Counted from the first letter of the stretch, positions 27,075 to 35,278 are shown. The stretch: 64,000 nt of DNA from Fontibacillus phaseoli (GCF_003337355.1 NZ_QPJW01000014.1:1-64000); one strand, 5' to 3'. Notes: generated from the letters alone by a model not told the origin. Numbers and translations are program-made.

Positions 27075-27906
27075 ACGTTTGGGAAAGGGCTTGGATGCTT
27101 TGATTCCATCGCTTTCTGTTCAAGACGACGATAAGGTCATTGAAATTCCTCTGAAGCAGCTTCGTGCCAATCCTTACCAGCCGAGAAAAACATTTGACGA
27201 AGATGCCATTCGTGAACTGGCGGAATCGATTCGTCAGCACGGAGTCATTCAGCCGATTATTGTACGCAGTGTTTTAAAGGGATATGAAATCATCGCAGGG
27301 GAGCGCCGTTTCCGTGCCTCGCAGTTTTGCGGCAATTCCACCATCCCTGCAGTTGTGAGATCATTTTCCGATCAACAAGTTATGGAAATTGCCCTCATTG
27401 AAAACTTGCAACGGGAGAATTTGAATGCGATGGAAATCGCTGTAGCTTATCAAGGATTGATGGATCAGTTTCAATTAACCCAAGAGGAGCTCTCCCTGAA
27501 AGTGGGCAAATCAAGATCGCATATTGCTAACTTCTTGAGATTGTTATCGCTCCCTGAAGAAGTCAAAGAATATGTTTCACGTGGAACATTATCCATGGGT
27601 CATGCAAGGGCTTTGGTCGGTCTTAAAGATGCTGGAAAGATTAAGCAATTGGCAAAGCAGTGTATTGATCATGAATGGAGCGTCCGGGATTTAGAAGATG
27701 CAGTTCAACAACTGGATCGGAATAAGCAGGACAAAGTGAAGCCTGTAAATAAAAAGCGTGATCCCTATATGGACGAAGTAGAAGAAAACTTGCGTGAACG
27801 ATACAAAACTACGGTCAAGATTAAGGCGAATAAAGAAAAAGGCAAGATCGAAATTAATTTTTATAGTAAACAGGATTTGCAACGATTGCTCGATTTGTTG
27901 AATTGA
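27067..27906 (+). CDS. parB: Chromosome partitioning protein ParB (Spo0J)
   Basis: 279 residues, starting MNKRLGKGLDALIPSLS, the ParA-stimulating N-terminal peptide. CTP-binding GERRFRASQFCGNSTIPAV, the ENLQRENLNAMEIA block and a helix-turn-helix TQEELSLKVGKSRSHIANFL (about 140-160). ParB clamps load at parS, spread and recruit SMC; Spo0J is also linked to sporulation. The coding region itself contains a parS site at 27573-27588, as in Bacillus subtilis spo0J. Coupled to parA by overlap. Confidence 0.97.
   Translation: MNKRLGKGLDALIPSLSVQDDDKVIEIPLKQLRANPYQPRKTFDEDAIRELAESIRQHGVIQPIIVRSVLKGYEIIAGERRFRASQFCGNSTIPAVVRSFSDQQVMEIALIENLQRENLNAMEIAVAYQGLMDQFQLTQEELSLKVGKSRSHIANFLRLLSLPEEVKEYVSRGTLSMGHARALVGLKDAGKIKQLAKQCIDHEWSVRDLEDAVQQLDRNKQDKVKPVNKKRDPYMDEVEENLRERYKTTVKIKANKEKGKIEINFYSKQDLQRLLDLLN
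27573..27588. promoter_or_regulatory. parS site inside parB
   Basis: TGTTTCACGTGGAACA is a perfect parS-type palindrome and the exact reverse complement of the intergenic site at 24948-24963. Its codons (M/C-F-H-V-E-type reading within EYVSRGTL) fit the protein, so the site is embedded without disturbing the helix-turn-helix region. Confidence 0.93.
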
Positions 27907-27916
27907 CAATGACATG

Positions 27917-27983
27917 TGACATACTCAGCTTTCCTGTAGTCAATGAAGGGCTAGCGCCCTTTATTAGGGAGAAGAGTATGTCA
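27917..27983. repeat. Nested inverted repeat after parB
   Basis: TGACATACTC (27917-27926) pairs perfectly with GAGTATGTCA (27974-27983) and encloses a second hairpin AAGGGC/GCCCTT (27946-27961). A direct near-copy, AATGACATG, precedes the left arm. It begins 10 bases after the parB stop, but only TTATTAG, not a T-run, follows the inner hairpin, so a classical terminator is uncertain. Confidence 0.55.
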
Positions 27984-28037
27984 TTGTAATCTAGATGGAG
28001 AAATCAGGTTGTCGGTAGGAGAAAGAGGGTAATCAAT

Positions 28038-29192
28038 ATGAAACAGCAGTCAGCGATCTATTTGGATCACGCCGCAACTTCGTGGCCCAAGCCAGCGAGT
28101 GTGGGAGAGGCTATGTTGGAAATACTAAATGGACCTTCAGCCAACTCCGGACGAGGGAGCTATGGAATGGCATTACAAGCCGGGAGGAAAATATTTCAAA
28201 CCCGTATGCTGCTTGCTCGCCTTTTTCATATTGAAAATCCTAACGATATTGTCTTTACTTCGAACACTACGGAAGCGCTCAATTTAGCAATCAAAGGCAT
28301 CCTGAAACCTGGTGATCATGTGATAGCTACCATGGTGGAGCACAATTCCGTTAGACGCCCGCTAGAGTACTTGAAGAGAACTCGGGGGATTACCGTCGAG
28401 TATCTCGCTTTGAATCAACAGGGAGAAGTAGATCTGGAGAAAATGAAACGAAGCTTCACTCCAAAAACAAAATTGGCCGTGTGCGCCCATAGTTCAAATT
28501 TGCTTGGAAGCCTACTTCCCATTGATGAAATAAGCCGGATTGCGCATGAACATGAAGCATTATTGCTAGTTGATGCAGCACAAAGTGCAGGAGGATATCC
28601 TATCGATATCCAATCGATGGGGATTGATCTCCTGGCCTTTCCCGGTCATAAGGGATTGTTGGGTCCACAAGGAACTGGCGGTCTATACATTCATCCTAAC
28701 GTGGATTTGGAACCGCTGCACCATGGTGGCACCGGCAGTCAGTCCGAAGCCTTGGAAATGCCGCAGGTGCGGCCTGACCGCTATGAAGCCGGAACCTTAA
28801 ATGCAGTAGGCATAGCTGGGTTGGGAGCCGGAATCAAACATGTAATGGAACTGGGTGTAGAACGGATTTATAACCATGAGTGGCTGTTGACGCAACAACT
28901 AATGGCTCATTTGGGAGAAATGCCAGGCATATCGTTGTTGGGCCCTGAACTTGGGAATCCAAGAACCGGAATAGTTGCGTTTACAGTCCATAATTTTGAT
29001 GCATCGGATGTCGCTTTTCAGTTGGATCGTAAATTTGGAATTGCCGTGAGAGCGGGGTACCACTGCACCCCTCTGGGACATATAACGGCTGGAACAACAG
29101 CGGGTGGAGCCGTGCGTGCTAGCGTGGGATTTACGACGACGACGAAGGACATCGAGGCACTCGTTTCCGCCATACAATTCATCATAAAGTGA
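28038..29192 (+). CDS. Aminotransferase class V-fold protein, cysteine desulfurase-like
   Basis: 384 residues. PLP enzyme: IYLDHAATSWPKP at the N terminus, the cofactor ring-stacking VEHNSVRRPLEYLK, LLLVDAAQSAGGYPIDI with the Asp and Gln, and the Schiff-base lysine in LAFPGHKGLLGPQGTGG (about 215). AGYHCTPLGHI near the C terminus has the Cys that acts as the persulfide site in desulfurases. No iron-sulfur or thiouridylase gene is adjacent, so the acceptor is unknown; selenocysteine lyase activity is another option. The distance from parB (131 bases) and the hairpin between suggest a separate transcription unit. Confidence 0.85.
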   Translation: MKQQSAIYLDHAATSWPKPASVGEAMLEILNGPSANSGRGSYGMALQAGRKIFQTRMLLARLFHIENPNDIVFTSNTTEALNLAIKGILKPGDHVIATMVEHNSVRRPLEYLKRTRGITVEYLALNQQGEVDLEKMKRSFTPKTKLAVCAHSSNLLGSLLPIDEISRIAHEHEALLLVDAAQSAGGYPIDIQSMGIDLLAFPGHKGLLGPQGTGGLYIHPNVDLEPLHHGGTGSQSEALEMPQVRPDRYEAGTLNAVGIAGLGAGIKHVMELGVERIYNHEWLLTQQLMAHLGEMPGISLLGPELGNPRTGIVAFTVHNFDASDVAFQLDRKFGIAVRAGYHCTPLGHITAGTTAGGAVRASVGFTTTTKDIEALVSAIQFIIK

Positions 29193-29211
29193 AACATAGG
29201 GGAGAGCAGGC

Positions 29212-29712
29212 ATGCAGGAGTGGAATGAACTCATCTTGGATCAGTTGGTCTGGATTATAGGTGGATTGGCGGTTCTAGTTTTTTGGCTGCTAATTTGGAA
29301 TTTTGTTCAAGGCGGAAGATTGAGAAAATTACGCAAAAAATACGAATTGATGATGGCTGGAACCGGTGTTGATGATTTGGAAGGCTTGCTGATTGATCTG
29401 AAAAATGGACAAGGAAAAATAGAAGATATCCAGTCCGAGCAGCAGCAGCAGATTGCAAAAATCAAAGCCTTGTTGCCTAAGCAAAAGGCGAAGGTTGGAA
29501 TCAAACGGTATAACGCTTTTGGTGAACGCGGGAATGAACTGAGCTTCTCCGTTGCCTTCGTGGATGATCAGAAGGATGGGGTCGTCATAACCGGGTTATA
29601 CAGCCGGGACGGATCTTATGTTTATGCCAAATCTCTGATCAGAGGAGAGTCAACGCATGCACTTTCACCGGAAGAGATCGAAGCTATTTCTCTCGCCGGA
29701 CTAGGGGAATAA
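29212..29712 (+). CDS. DUF4446 family protein
   Basis: 166 residues, function unknown. One N-terminal membrane segment (about 12-32, WIIGGLAVLVFWLLIWNFV), a basic stretch, a helical region rich in Q/K/E (about 60-90, coiled-coil-like) and a C-terminal domain with VGIKRYNAFGERGNELSFS, VITGLYSRDGSYVYAK and the TYALSPEE-type ending, which is the DUF4446 pattern. It is commonly found near parB in Bacillales. The 3' end overlaps the convergent yyaC gene by 29 bases. Confidence 0.85.
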   Translation: MQEWNELILDQLVWIIGGLAVLVFWLLIWNFVQGGRLRKLRKKYELMMAGTGVDDLEGLLIDLKNGQGKIEDIQSEQQQQIAKIKALLPKQKAKVGIKRYNAFGERGNELSFSVAFVDDQKDGVVITGLYSRDGSYVYAKSLIRGESTHALSPEEIEAISLAGLGE

Positions 29713-30298
29713 AGCCTTTATTCCACTCTTTGATCGCTGTGTGAATGCTGCTGGAAATTATTTCCGACAATCGCATAACGAGACTGAGCCGAGTGTTTTG
29801 CAGTACGAAGTATTCCATAAAGCCGCCGACATTGACGATTCCCGTAACATGGATATCGCCGACCGGCGGTAGTTCTTTATTTACGCCTGCACCTGGACGA
29901 AGAGGTCCCTGCACGACCTGAATGGAACCTACGCTTGTGGTTTGGCCAAGGCAGGCATCGATTCCTATAATGAAGGGATTCGTGAAAGAGTTATTGATTT
30001 TTTCAAGCGTATCTTTTAAATTCATGGCATGAACCGGTTCTTCGAGTGTCCCGTAAAGGTGGAAATGGCCGAAATGATTCAGCTTGGAAAGCGCCGTTCC
30101 GACAAGCGGACCGAGGCAGTCACCGGTGGAACGATCGGTACCGATGCATACAATTACTATATCCTGGCCGGGAGATACCTTGGCAAAATGCAGGAGCAAG
30201 CGGTGAATGATGGCAGAATCAATGCCGGGCTCGGTATGTGGAATTTTTAAGTAGGGGATATCTTGCTGTCCCGGTACTGTGGGCTGTATCTGCGACAT
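29684..30298 (-). CDS. yyaC: YyaC family protein, putative spore protease-like (DUF1256)
   Basis: 204 residues. DUF1256/YyaC family, related in fold to the germination protease GPR: IVIVCIGTDRSTGDCLGPLVG (about 50-70) and the later FIIGIDACLGQTTSVGSIQV carry the paired acidic residues of that fold. YyaC is made during sporulation in Bacillus subtilis; no substrate is established. It is one of few minus-strand genes on this arm, convergent with the DUF4446 gene (29-base overlap) and divergent from the DUF3343 gene. No signal peptide. Confidence 0.88.
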   Translation of the reverse strand: MSQIQPTVPGQQDIPYLKIPHTEPGIDSAIIHRLLLHFAKVSPGQDIVIVCIGTDRSTGDCLGPLVGTALSKLNHFGHFHLYGTLEEPVHAMNLKDTLEKINNSFTNPFIIGIDACLGQTTSVGSIQVVQGPLRPGAGVNKELPPVGDIHVTGIVNVGGFMEYFVLQNTRLSLVMRLSEIISSSIHTAIKEWNKGFIPLVRREK

Positions 30299-30432
30299 AT
30301 AATCTTCCTTTCCTGATTATAGAACGATTATTTAGGGTCGACGGGTTAAATTTTGAAATATTATTAGTTAGTATATGGAAATTAATGAAGTTATATACTC
30401 GGACTAAAGTCGCATAGAGGGGGGAGATGGGG

Positions 30433-30699
30433 ATGGACGATTGGCTGGTCATGGCCTTTGATTCGACGCAGCAGGCGCTGAGAGCTGAAATGCTGCTGGA
30501 GTATGCGGAAGTGGAGATTGATTTATGCCCGACTCCCAAGGAAATTACGGCAGGCTGCGCCTTATCCATTCAATTTCCGCAAGAATCTCTTGGGCAAGTA
30601 AGAGAGATTGTTATCCGCGAAACCGTGGAAATACGGGGGATCTTTTCCCGAGTGGACGGAGCCTACGATAACATCGGTTTGGAGGAGGAGACGAGATGA
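30433..30699 (+). CDS. DUF3343 family protein
   Basis: 88 residues from the second ATG (30433), which is 6 bases after GGGAG; the ATG at 30427 is too close to it. The family start is an MAFDSTQQALRAEMLL-type sequence, and PTPKEITAGCALSIQF is the conserved centre with its single Cys. In other genomes DUF3343 proteins are small, often next to PLP/sulfur-transfer genes; a cysteine-desulfurase-like gene lies 1.2 kb upstream. Role unknown. Overlaps mscS by 4 bases. Confidence 0.85.
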   Translation: MDDWLVMAFDSTQQALRAEMLLEYAEVEIDLCPTPKEITAGCALSIQFPQESLGQVREIVIRETVEIRGIFSRVDGAYDNIGLEEETR

Positions 30700-31601
30700 G
30701 AGGCTGGCTGATTGAGCAGAGTACTGAGAATGCTATCGAAGCTGCGATTACCTGGAAAGATAAGATGTGGGACTGGTTTACAAATATGGAAATGTGGGAA
30801 CGTGTAATGTTCTCCGGGCTTCGGATTATTCTTATTTTTTTGTTGACGCGATTATTTGTAAAAATTGTCTTCCGAATCATTGACCGGTCCTTGGAGCGTC
30901 GGGAAAAGGGGCGTCTGCAGGTGAATCCCCGCAGATTCATCACGGTAGGGGAGTTGCTGAAAAATGTAACCTCGATTACGAGTAATTTTATTATGATCAT
31001 GCTAATTTTGGGTGAGATCGGGGTTGAGTTAGGTCCGTTATTGGCTGGGGCCGGCGTACTCGGACTGGCGATCGGGTTTGGCGCACAAAGTTTAGTGAAA
31101 GATGTGATTACCGGCTTTTTTATTATTTTGGAGGATCAATTTGCGGTGGGCGACGTGATACAGACCGGTACCCTAAAAGGAACCGTTGAAATTATCGGCC
31201 TTCGTTCCACACGGCTTGTCAGTTGGACAGGCGAAGTGCATATCATACCGAATGGAATGATTACCAATGTGACCAATTTTTCGCTTGGCAATGCCTTAGC
31301 GGTCGTGGACCTGCCGTTCAGCAATACAAGAAAGCTGGAGGATACGCTGGAATTGTTAAAAAGGGCCATGTTGGAGTTGAAGGAAAGCAGCGAGGAAATT
31401 GGTCAGGTTCCGAGTGTGATGGGCGTACAATCGCTTACAGCAAGCGAGTACGTAATCCGTATCGCCGTGGAGTGTCTGCCGGGCGTCAGGGCGAACGTGG
31501 AGCGTCAGATCCAATTATACGCTAAAGAGGCCCTCGAGGAGGAAGAAGAACTCAGACTGGCTGCGGAAGCCGGAAAACAGCAGGGTCAGCAACCGGGTTA
31601 A
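30696..31601 (+). CDS. mscS: Small-conductance mechanosensitive channel (MscS family)
   Basis: 301 residues. Three membrane segments (about 40-60, 85-108 and 115-140); the pore-lining third helix GAGVLGLAIGFGAQSLVKDVI has the Gly/Ala packing pattern, followed by the beta domain FFIILEDQFAVGDVI and IIGLRSTRLVSWTGEVHIIPNGMI, the MscS signature. Opens under membrane tension to release solutes during osmotic downshock. The tail is acidic then Q-rich. Start codon overlaps the DUF3343 stop (ATGA). DUF951 follows after 17 bases, probably the same operon. Confidence 0.95.
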   Translation: MRGWLIEQSTENAIEAAITWKDKMWDWFTNMEMWERVMFSGLRIILIFLLTRLFVKIVFRIIDRSLERREKGRLQVNPRRFITVGELLKNVTSITSNFIMIMLILGEIGVELGPLLAGAGVLGLAIGFGAQSLVKDVITGFFIILEDQFAVGDVIQTGTLKGTVEIIGLRSTRLVSWTGEVHIIPNGMITNVTNFSLGNALAVVDLPFSNTRKLEDTLELLKRAMLELKESSEEIGQVPSVMGVQSLTASEYVIRIAVECLPGVRANVERQIQLYAKEALEEEEELRLAAEAGKQQGQQPG

Positions 31602-31618
31602 TTAAAGGAGGGGAAGAG

Positions 31619-31855
31619 ATGGAGCGGAAATCATTTCAATTGGGCGATATCGTATTAATGAAAAAAAACCATCCTTGCGGGAGCAATGAGATGGAAATTA
31701 TCCGAATGGGGATGGATATCCGGATTAAATGCGTTGGTTGCAAACACAGCGTACTCGTTCCTCGAGCTAAGTTTGAAAAAAATATGCGCAAGGTTTTGCG
31801 ATCCTCGACTCAGGATCCAAACCAAGCCGGCGGAACGGAAGACCCGCTTAATTAA
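31619..31855 (+). CDS. DUF951 family protein
   Basis: 78 residues preceded by AAAGGAGGGG. The conserved pattern DIVLMKKNHPCGSNEMEIIRMGMDIRIKC then GCKHSVLVPRAKFEKNMRKV is typical of DUF951 (Bacillus yyzM type). Two Cys (CGS and CVGC) may bind a metal, which is inference. Function unknown. It closes the DUF3343-mscS-DUF951 operon. Confidence 0.85.
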   Translation: MERKSFQLGDIVLMKKNHPCGSNEMEIIRMGMDIRIKCVGCKHSVLVPRAKFEKNMRKVLRSSTQDPNQAGGTEDPLN

Positions 31856-31947
31856 TTGGTCTAGCCGACGGAGCGGGGCTGCTGACTTCAGTTCAATCTG
31901 AAAAAAAGCACCGCTTCCGGCCGCCTTATTGCTATTAAGGTTAGGTA

Positions 31948-31976
31948 TTGCAATCAGTAAAAAATCATGTTACAAT
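31948..31976 (+). promoter_or_regulatory. tRNA-Ser promoter
   Basis: TTGCAA (31948-31953), 17-base spacer, TACAAT (31971-31976), 16 bases upstream of the tRNA. Confidence 0.7.
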
Positions 31977-31992
31977 CATTCTTGCTTGCTGT

Positions 31993-32083
31993 GGAGAGGT
32001 ACCCAAGAGGCCCAAGGGGGTTGACTCGAAATCAATTAGGCGTCGCAAGGCGTGCGTGGGTTCGAATCCCACCCTCTCCGCCA
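31993..32083 (+). tRNA. tRNA-Ser (anticodon CGA)
   Basis: The acceptor stem GGAGAGG pairs with CCTCTCC, followed by G and encoded CCA. The anticodon loop CTCGAAA lies in TTGA-CTCGAAA-TCAA, giving anticodon CGA, which reads UCG. A long variable arm (GGCGTCGCAAGGCGTGC) marks a class II tRNA, as expected for serine. The T arm is GTGGGTTCGAATCCCAC. Confidence 0.95.
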
Positions 32084-32098
32084 CTAATACTAATGATT

Positions 32099-32134
32099 AA
32101 ACCTTCTGCGTGAATAACGCGGGAGGTTTTTTTG
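32099..32134 (+). terminator. Terminator after tRNA-Ser
   Basis: AACCTTCTGCGT pairs with ACGCGGGAGGTT with two mismatches, followed by seven T. Confidence 0.85.
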
Positions 32135-32458
32135 TGCTTATGGGAAAATAAACTGAATCAGAAAAGGACCCTTGCGGGTCCTCATTCTGGTCGACGGCTT
32201 GCTTAATTTGGAATTCTTTTCTCACAACCCCAGAAACGGTCGATGTGTGCGTAGGCAGCCCGGCTTAAAGAAGAGGGGTCTTCACTAACCCGAGATCTTG
32301 GCTTCTTAAAGAAAGTGAATAAGACTCCTGAAAAATGTTGCTCGCTGATACCTCCAACGGAACCACACCTCTCTTTGGCAACGCCGTCTAATTGTATTAT
32401 GTGCAGGTTCGCAAGTTCTATGCACGGTTTCGATATTTAATTTTCGAGAGCGTAAATA
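32135..32458. other. Gene-free stretch
   Basis: No credible coding frame on either strand. The only clear element is a perfect hairpin AGGACCC-TTGC-GGGTCCT (32165-32182), followed on the minus strand by TTTTCTG; it could be a weak distal terminator for yjzC. A minus-strand stretch near 32365 loosely resembles a T-box sequence but does not hold up. Confidence 0.5.
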
Positions 32459-32656
32459 TTAGTGTACTCGGGCTTTTTCGGCTTTTTTCCATTTCCGGTT
32501 CTTTTTCGAGGTATCCGGGAAAGTGTCGCCTCGCTCCAGGGTCACGCGCTGGGGATCTTGGATTTGGGTATGGAAGCTGCGCGCTTCGCCAACCTCCACA
32601 TAAATACCGGGATTAGGCGCCTTGTCTCCCGGTTCGAACTCGGTTTGTTCGCCCAT
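32459..32656 (-). CDS. yjzC: YjzC family protein
   Basis: 65 residues. The frame is open further upstream, but the ATG at 32656 is 9 bases after a perfect AGGAGG. Sequence MGEQTEFEPGDKAPNPGIYV, then EVGEARSF, ITL-like RVTLERGDTFPDTSKKNRKW matches the small YjzC family of Bacillales (PGxKAPNxGxYxExG, G-x-x-FPxTSxxNRxW). Function unknown; basic C terminus. It is minus-strand, against the direction of most genes on this arm. Confidence 0.85.
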   Translation of the reverse strand: MGEQTEFEPGDKAPNPGIYVEVGEARSFHTQIQDPQRVTLERGDTFPDTSKKNRKWKKAEKARVH

Positions 32657-32784
32657 CTTTCTATTCCTCCTTTCCGTCCCCAAAGAGGGGAATCAAGCAT
32701 ATTGTTTGTAACGTGGACTTAATCATGTACCGGCTCGAACCGATAATTATTTACAGACATAAAGAATGGGGAGGATGATTGAAC

Positions 32785-34296
32785 ATGGGAAAGCGCATGA
32801 GGGGATTAGTCGTTATGGTCGTCATGGCGCTCGTTATTCCATTTTTGCCTATATCGGTTCAGCCGGTTCAGGCCATTGGAGAAAGGATTGACATTTTCAC
32901 ACAACGAAATGGAGATAACTCCATCTTGGTTGAGGGATTGGCTGAAGCTTCGACCGTGAATATCGAATTAAGGGACGAGGACGAGAAAACTTTTTATTCC
33001 GCTACGGTACAGGTAAATAATGAAGGTTATTATCAATTAATTACGCCTTCCTTTAAAGAAGAGGTGTTCAAGGAATCCAGGTTCTCCAAATACAACTATG
33101 GCGTAGGGGTTTACGTGAGCGTGCCGGGAGGCGCACAAGCGGCCACTTCCTTGCAGGATTTCCGGGATCGTTACGAATCGCCAAGTCCCTACGAAAAGTA
33201 TCGCGAGGGCTACCAAGAGCAGAAACCGGTGAAGTTTGAACAATATGGCGTCGGATCGCAAGCGCCTATCGCCAAAGAACCAACGCAGCTAAAAGCCGTA
33301 GCTTCACCCGTCTCTGTTGCCGCAAGCGAAACTCACACCTTGGCGCTTGGAAAGGATGGCAAGCTATATGGCTGGGGCAAAAACACGAGTCGCGAAATCA
33401 ATGAAAGCGAAATGCCGGTGCTTCCGCCGACGCTGATTACAACCGACAAAACGATTAAAAAGATCGAGGCGGGGGAGAAGTTTTCCTTATATATTACAAC
33501 GGACGGAGAGTTATATGGTTGGGGCGATTTGAATTATTTGGGCGTCAAAACGATTATAGGAAAACCGACCAAAATCACATTGATCAGCGAGCCGATTACC
33601 GATATGAACGCATTTAACCGCGGAGTCGCACTCTTGACCAAATCGGGGAATGTTTATCAATTGGGAGGGGTTGGCTGGGCCAATGATGAGGCTCGCGAAT
33701 TCGTCCATAATCATTACAGACAGATATTGATAAAGGATGCGGTTTCGGTATCTATGAGTAATATGAAAGGTTATGCGTTGAAAAAGGATGGAACGCTATG
33801 GACCTGGAACAATTCGATCGTGGAAGGGCAGACAACCCAAGCCGAACAAATCGCCGGGTTCAAGGACATCCAAAAGTTCGATGCCGCGAATACGAATGAT
33901 GAATATATCATTGCGGTAGACAGCAAGGGCGAATTGTGGGGATATGGAGACAATTCGGCGAGACAGCTTGGACAAAAGGTTCCTTCCAAATTGGACAAGC
34001 CAACGAATATTACGAATATGGCGCTTAGATACAACAAGCAAACGGGCTGGAGCGCGGCTGGCAAGAAGCTGAAGTACACAGAAGTTTCTTTGAACGTGAA
34101 CGGCGTTTTGCTTCTGACCGAGAACCACGAAATGTTGACCTATAATACATATCCGCGTCTGGGTGACTTGAATAAAAGCGTAAGTTATATCGAAAATACG
34201 AGTCGGAACATTTATTGGATCAGCGGCGGCAAATTGTGGGTGTGGGGGTATGGTAACGAATACGGTCAACAAGGAATCGGAGTCAAAACGAAGTAG
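32785..34296 (+). CDS. Secreted RCC1-repeat protein
   Basis: 503 residues from ATG 32785, 10 bases after GGGGAGG (a TTG at 32779 is only 4 bases away). Signal peptide: MGKRMRGLVVMVVMALVIPF then VQAIGE as likely cleavage site near residue 34. Residues about 35-150 form an unassigned domain. From about 180 at least six RCC1-like blades repeat a H/Y-x-L-x-L-x-x-D-G-x-L-Y-x-W-G pattern: TLALGKDGKLYGWG, SLYITTDGELYGWG, ALKKDGTLWTWN, IIAVDSKGELWGYG and SGGKLWVWGYG. This predicts an exported beta-propeller. The ligand is unknown. It stands alone between yjzC and the rpsF operon, so it is probably an accessory gene. Confidence 0.82.
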   Translation: MGKRMRGLVVMVVMALVIPFLPISVQPVQAIGERIDIFTQRNGDNSILVEGLAEASTVNIELRDEDEKTFYSATVQVNNEGYYQLITPSFKEEVFKESRFSKYNYGVGVYVSVPGGAQAATSLQDFRDRYESPSPYEKYREGYQEQKPVKFEQYGVGSQAPIAKEPTQLKAVASPVSVAASETHTLALGKDGKLYGWGKNTSREINESEMPVLPPTLITTDKTIKKIEAGEKFSLYITTDGELYGWGDLNYLGVKTIIGKPTKITLISEPITDMNAFNRGVALLTKSGNVYQLGGVGWANDEAREFVHNHYRQILIKDAVSVSMSNMKGYALKKDGTLWTWNNSIVEGQTTQAEQIAGFKDIQKFDAANTNDEYIIAVDSKGELWGYGDNSARQLGQKVPSKLDKPTNITNMALRYNKQTGWSAAGKKLKYTEVSLNVNGVLLLTENHEMLTYNTYPRLGDLNKSVSYIENTSRNIYWISGGKLWVWGYGNEYGQQGIGVKTK

Positions 34297-34330
34297 ATAA
34301 TTGAAGCGCATAGCAGTATTTTTTGGGTTC

Positions 34331-34359
34331 TTGCGCAGCGGCTTTCGATTTGATATACT
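34331..34359 (+). promoter_or_regulatory. rpsF promoter
   Basis: TTGCGC (34331-34336), 17-base spacer, TATACT (34354-34359). The leader from about 34366 to 34439 has small hairpins (GAGT/ACTC at 34369-34382 and CTTG/CAAG at 34386-34397). In many bacteria this leader binds the S6:S18 complex; I could not confirm that motif here. Confidence 0.65.
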
Positions 34360-34439
34360 ACTATGGTGCGAGTTTAGACTCGTTCCTTGCTCCCAAGGCT
34401 AACAAATTGGGGGCCATAGTCCACAAGGAGGTGAACCAG

Positions 34440-34724
34440 ATGCGCAAATATGAAGTGATGTACATTATTCGTCCTGACGTTGAACAAGAAGCTGTTCAAG
34501 CTACAGTCGAAAAATTCCAAGGCATCATCCAAAACGGCGGTGAAATTACAAAGCATGACGTAATGGGCAAACGCCGGCTTGCGTATGAGATTAACAAGAT
34601 CCGTGACGGAGTTTACGTACTCGTGAACTTCACAGCTACTCCAGAAGTAGTTGCTGAGCTCGAGCGGATTCTGAAGATTTCCGACGAGGTTATCCGTTAT
34701 CTCATTACAAAAGACGTTGCCTAA
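34440..34724 (+). CDS. rpsF: 30S ribosomal protein S6
   Basis: 94 residues from the ATG at 34440, preceded by a perfect AAGGAGGTGA; the frame is open 39 codons further upstream but that part overlaps the promoter. MRKYEVMYIIRPDVEQEAV, the DVMGKRRLAYEINKIRDGVY core and the ISDEVIRYLITK end are typical S6. It binds 16S rRNA with S18, encoded two genes downstream. ssb follows after 44 bases. Confidence 0.98.
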   Translation: MRKYEVMYIIRPDVEQEAVQATVEKFQGIIQNGGEITKHDVMGKRRLAYEINKIRDGVYVLVNFTATPEVVAELERILKISDEVIRYLITKDVA

Positions 34725-34768
34725 TCTTCAAGTTTTGTAAAACACGAAGCCCGAAGGAGGGGATTTGA

Positions 34769-35257
34769 TTGTTGAACCGTGTCATTCTGATCGGACGTCT
34801 TACCAAGGATCCGGAGCTGCGTTATACGCCATCCGGTGTAGCGGTCACTCAGTTCACGATTGCCGTGGACAGACCCTTTACCTCGCAAGGCGGAGAACGC
34901 GAAGCGGATTTCATCCCGGTCGTAACCTGGAGACAGCTCGCCGAGACATGCGCAAACTACTTGCGCAAAGGTCGTTTGACGGCTGTGGAAGGACGTATCC
35001 AAGTACGGAATTACGAGAATAACGAAGGTAAGCGGGTATACGTTACCGAAGTCATTGCCGATAATGTCCGTTTCTTGGAGTCGAACCGCGAAGGCGGAGC
35101 AGGTGGCGGAGGTCAGCGTGAGGAAGCAGCTCCATTTGGAGGCGGCGGCGGTGGCAATACCGGACGCAGCAGCAATTTACCGCGCGGCAATCAAAATGAT
35201 CCTTTCTCCGATGACGGGAAACCGATCGATATTTCGGATGACGATTTGCCATTTTAA
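34769..35257 (+). CDS. ssb: Single-stranded DNA-binding protein
   Basis: 162 residues with a TTG start 6 bases after GAAGGAGGGG. OB-fold domain 1-110: [39 protein letters not shown] and [21 protein letters not shown]. Then a Gly-rich, disordered linker ([11 protein letters not shown] and similar), ending in DISDDDLPF, the acidic tip that recruits SSB partners. It is the replicative SsbA type, placed between rpsF and rpsR as usual. Confidence 0.98.
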   Translation: MLNRVILIGRLTKDPELRYTPSGVAVTQFTIAVDRPFTSQGGEREADFIPVVTWRQLAETCANYLRKGRLTAVEGRIQVRNYENNEGKRVYVTEVIADNVRFLESNREGGAGGGGQREEAAPFGGGGGGNTGRSSNLPRGNQNDPFSDDGKPIDISDDDLPF

Positions 35258-35278
35258 TAACGGAAAGGACTGAAAAGC

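Noticed and set aside
32340..32420. Minus-strand GAGAGGTGTGGTTCCG resembling a T-box sequence
   Set aside because: It lacks the exact GGTGG-ACCGCG core, a specifier stem and a downstream aminoacyl-tRNA or amino-acid gene in that direction.
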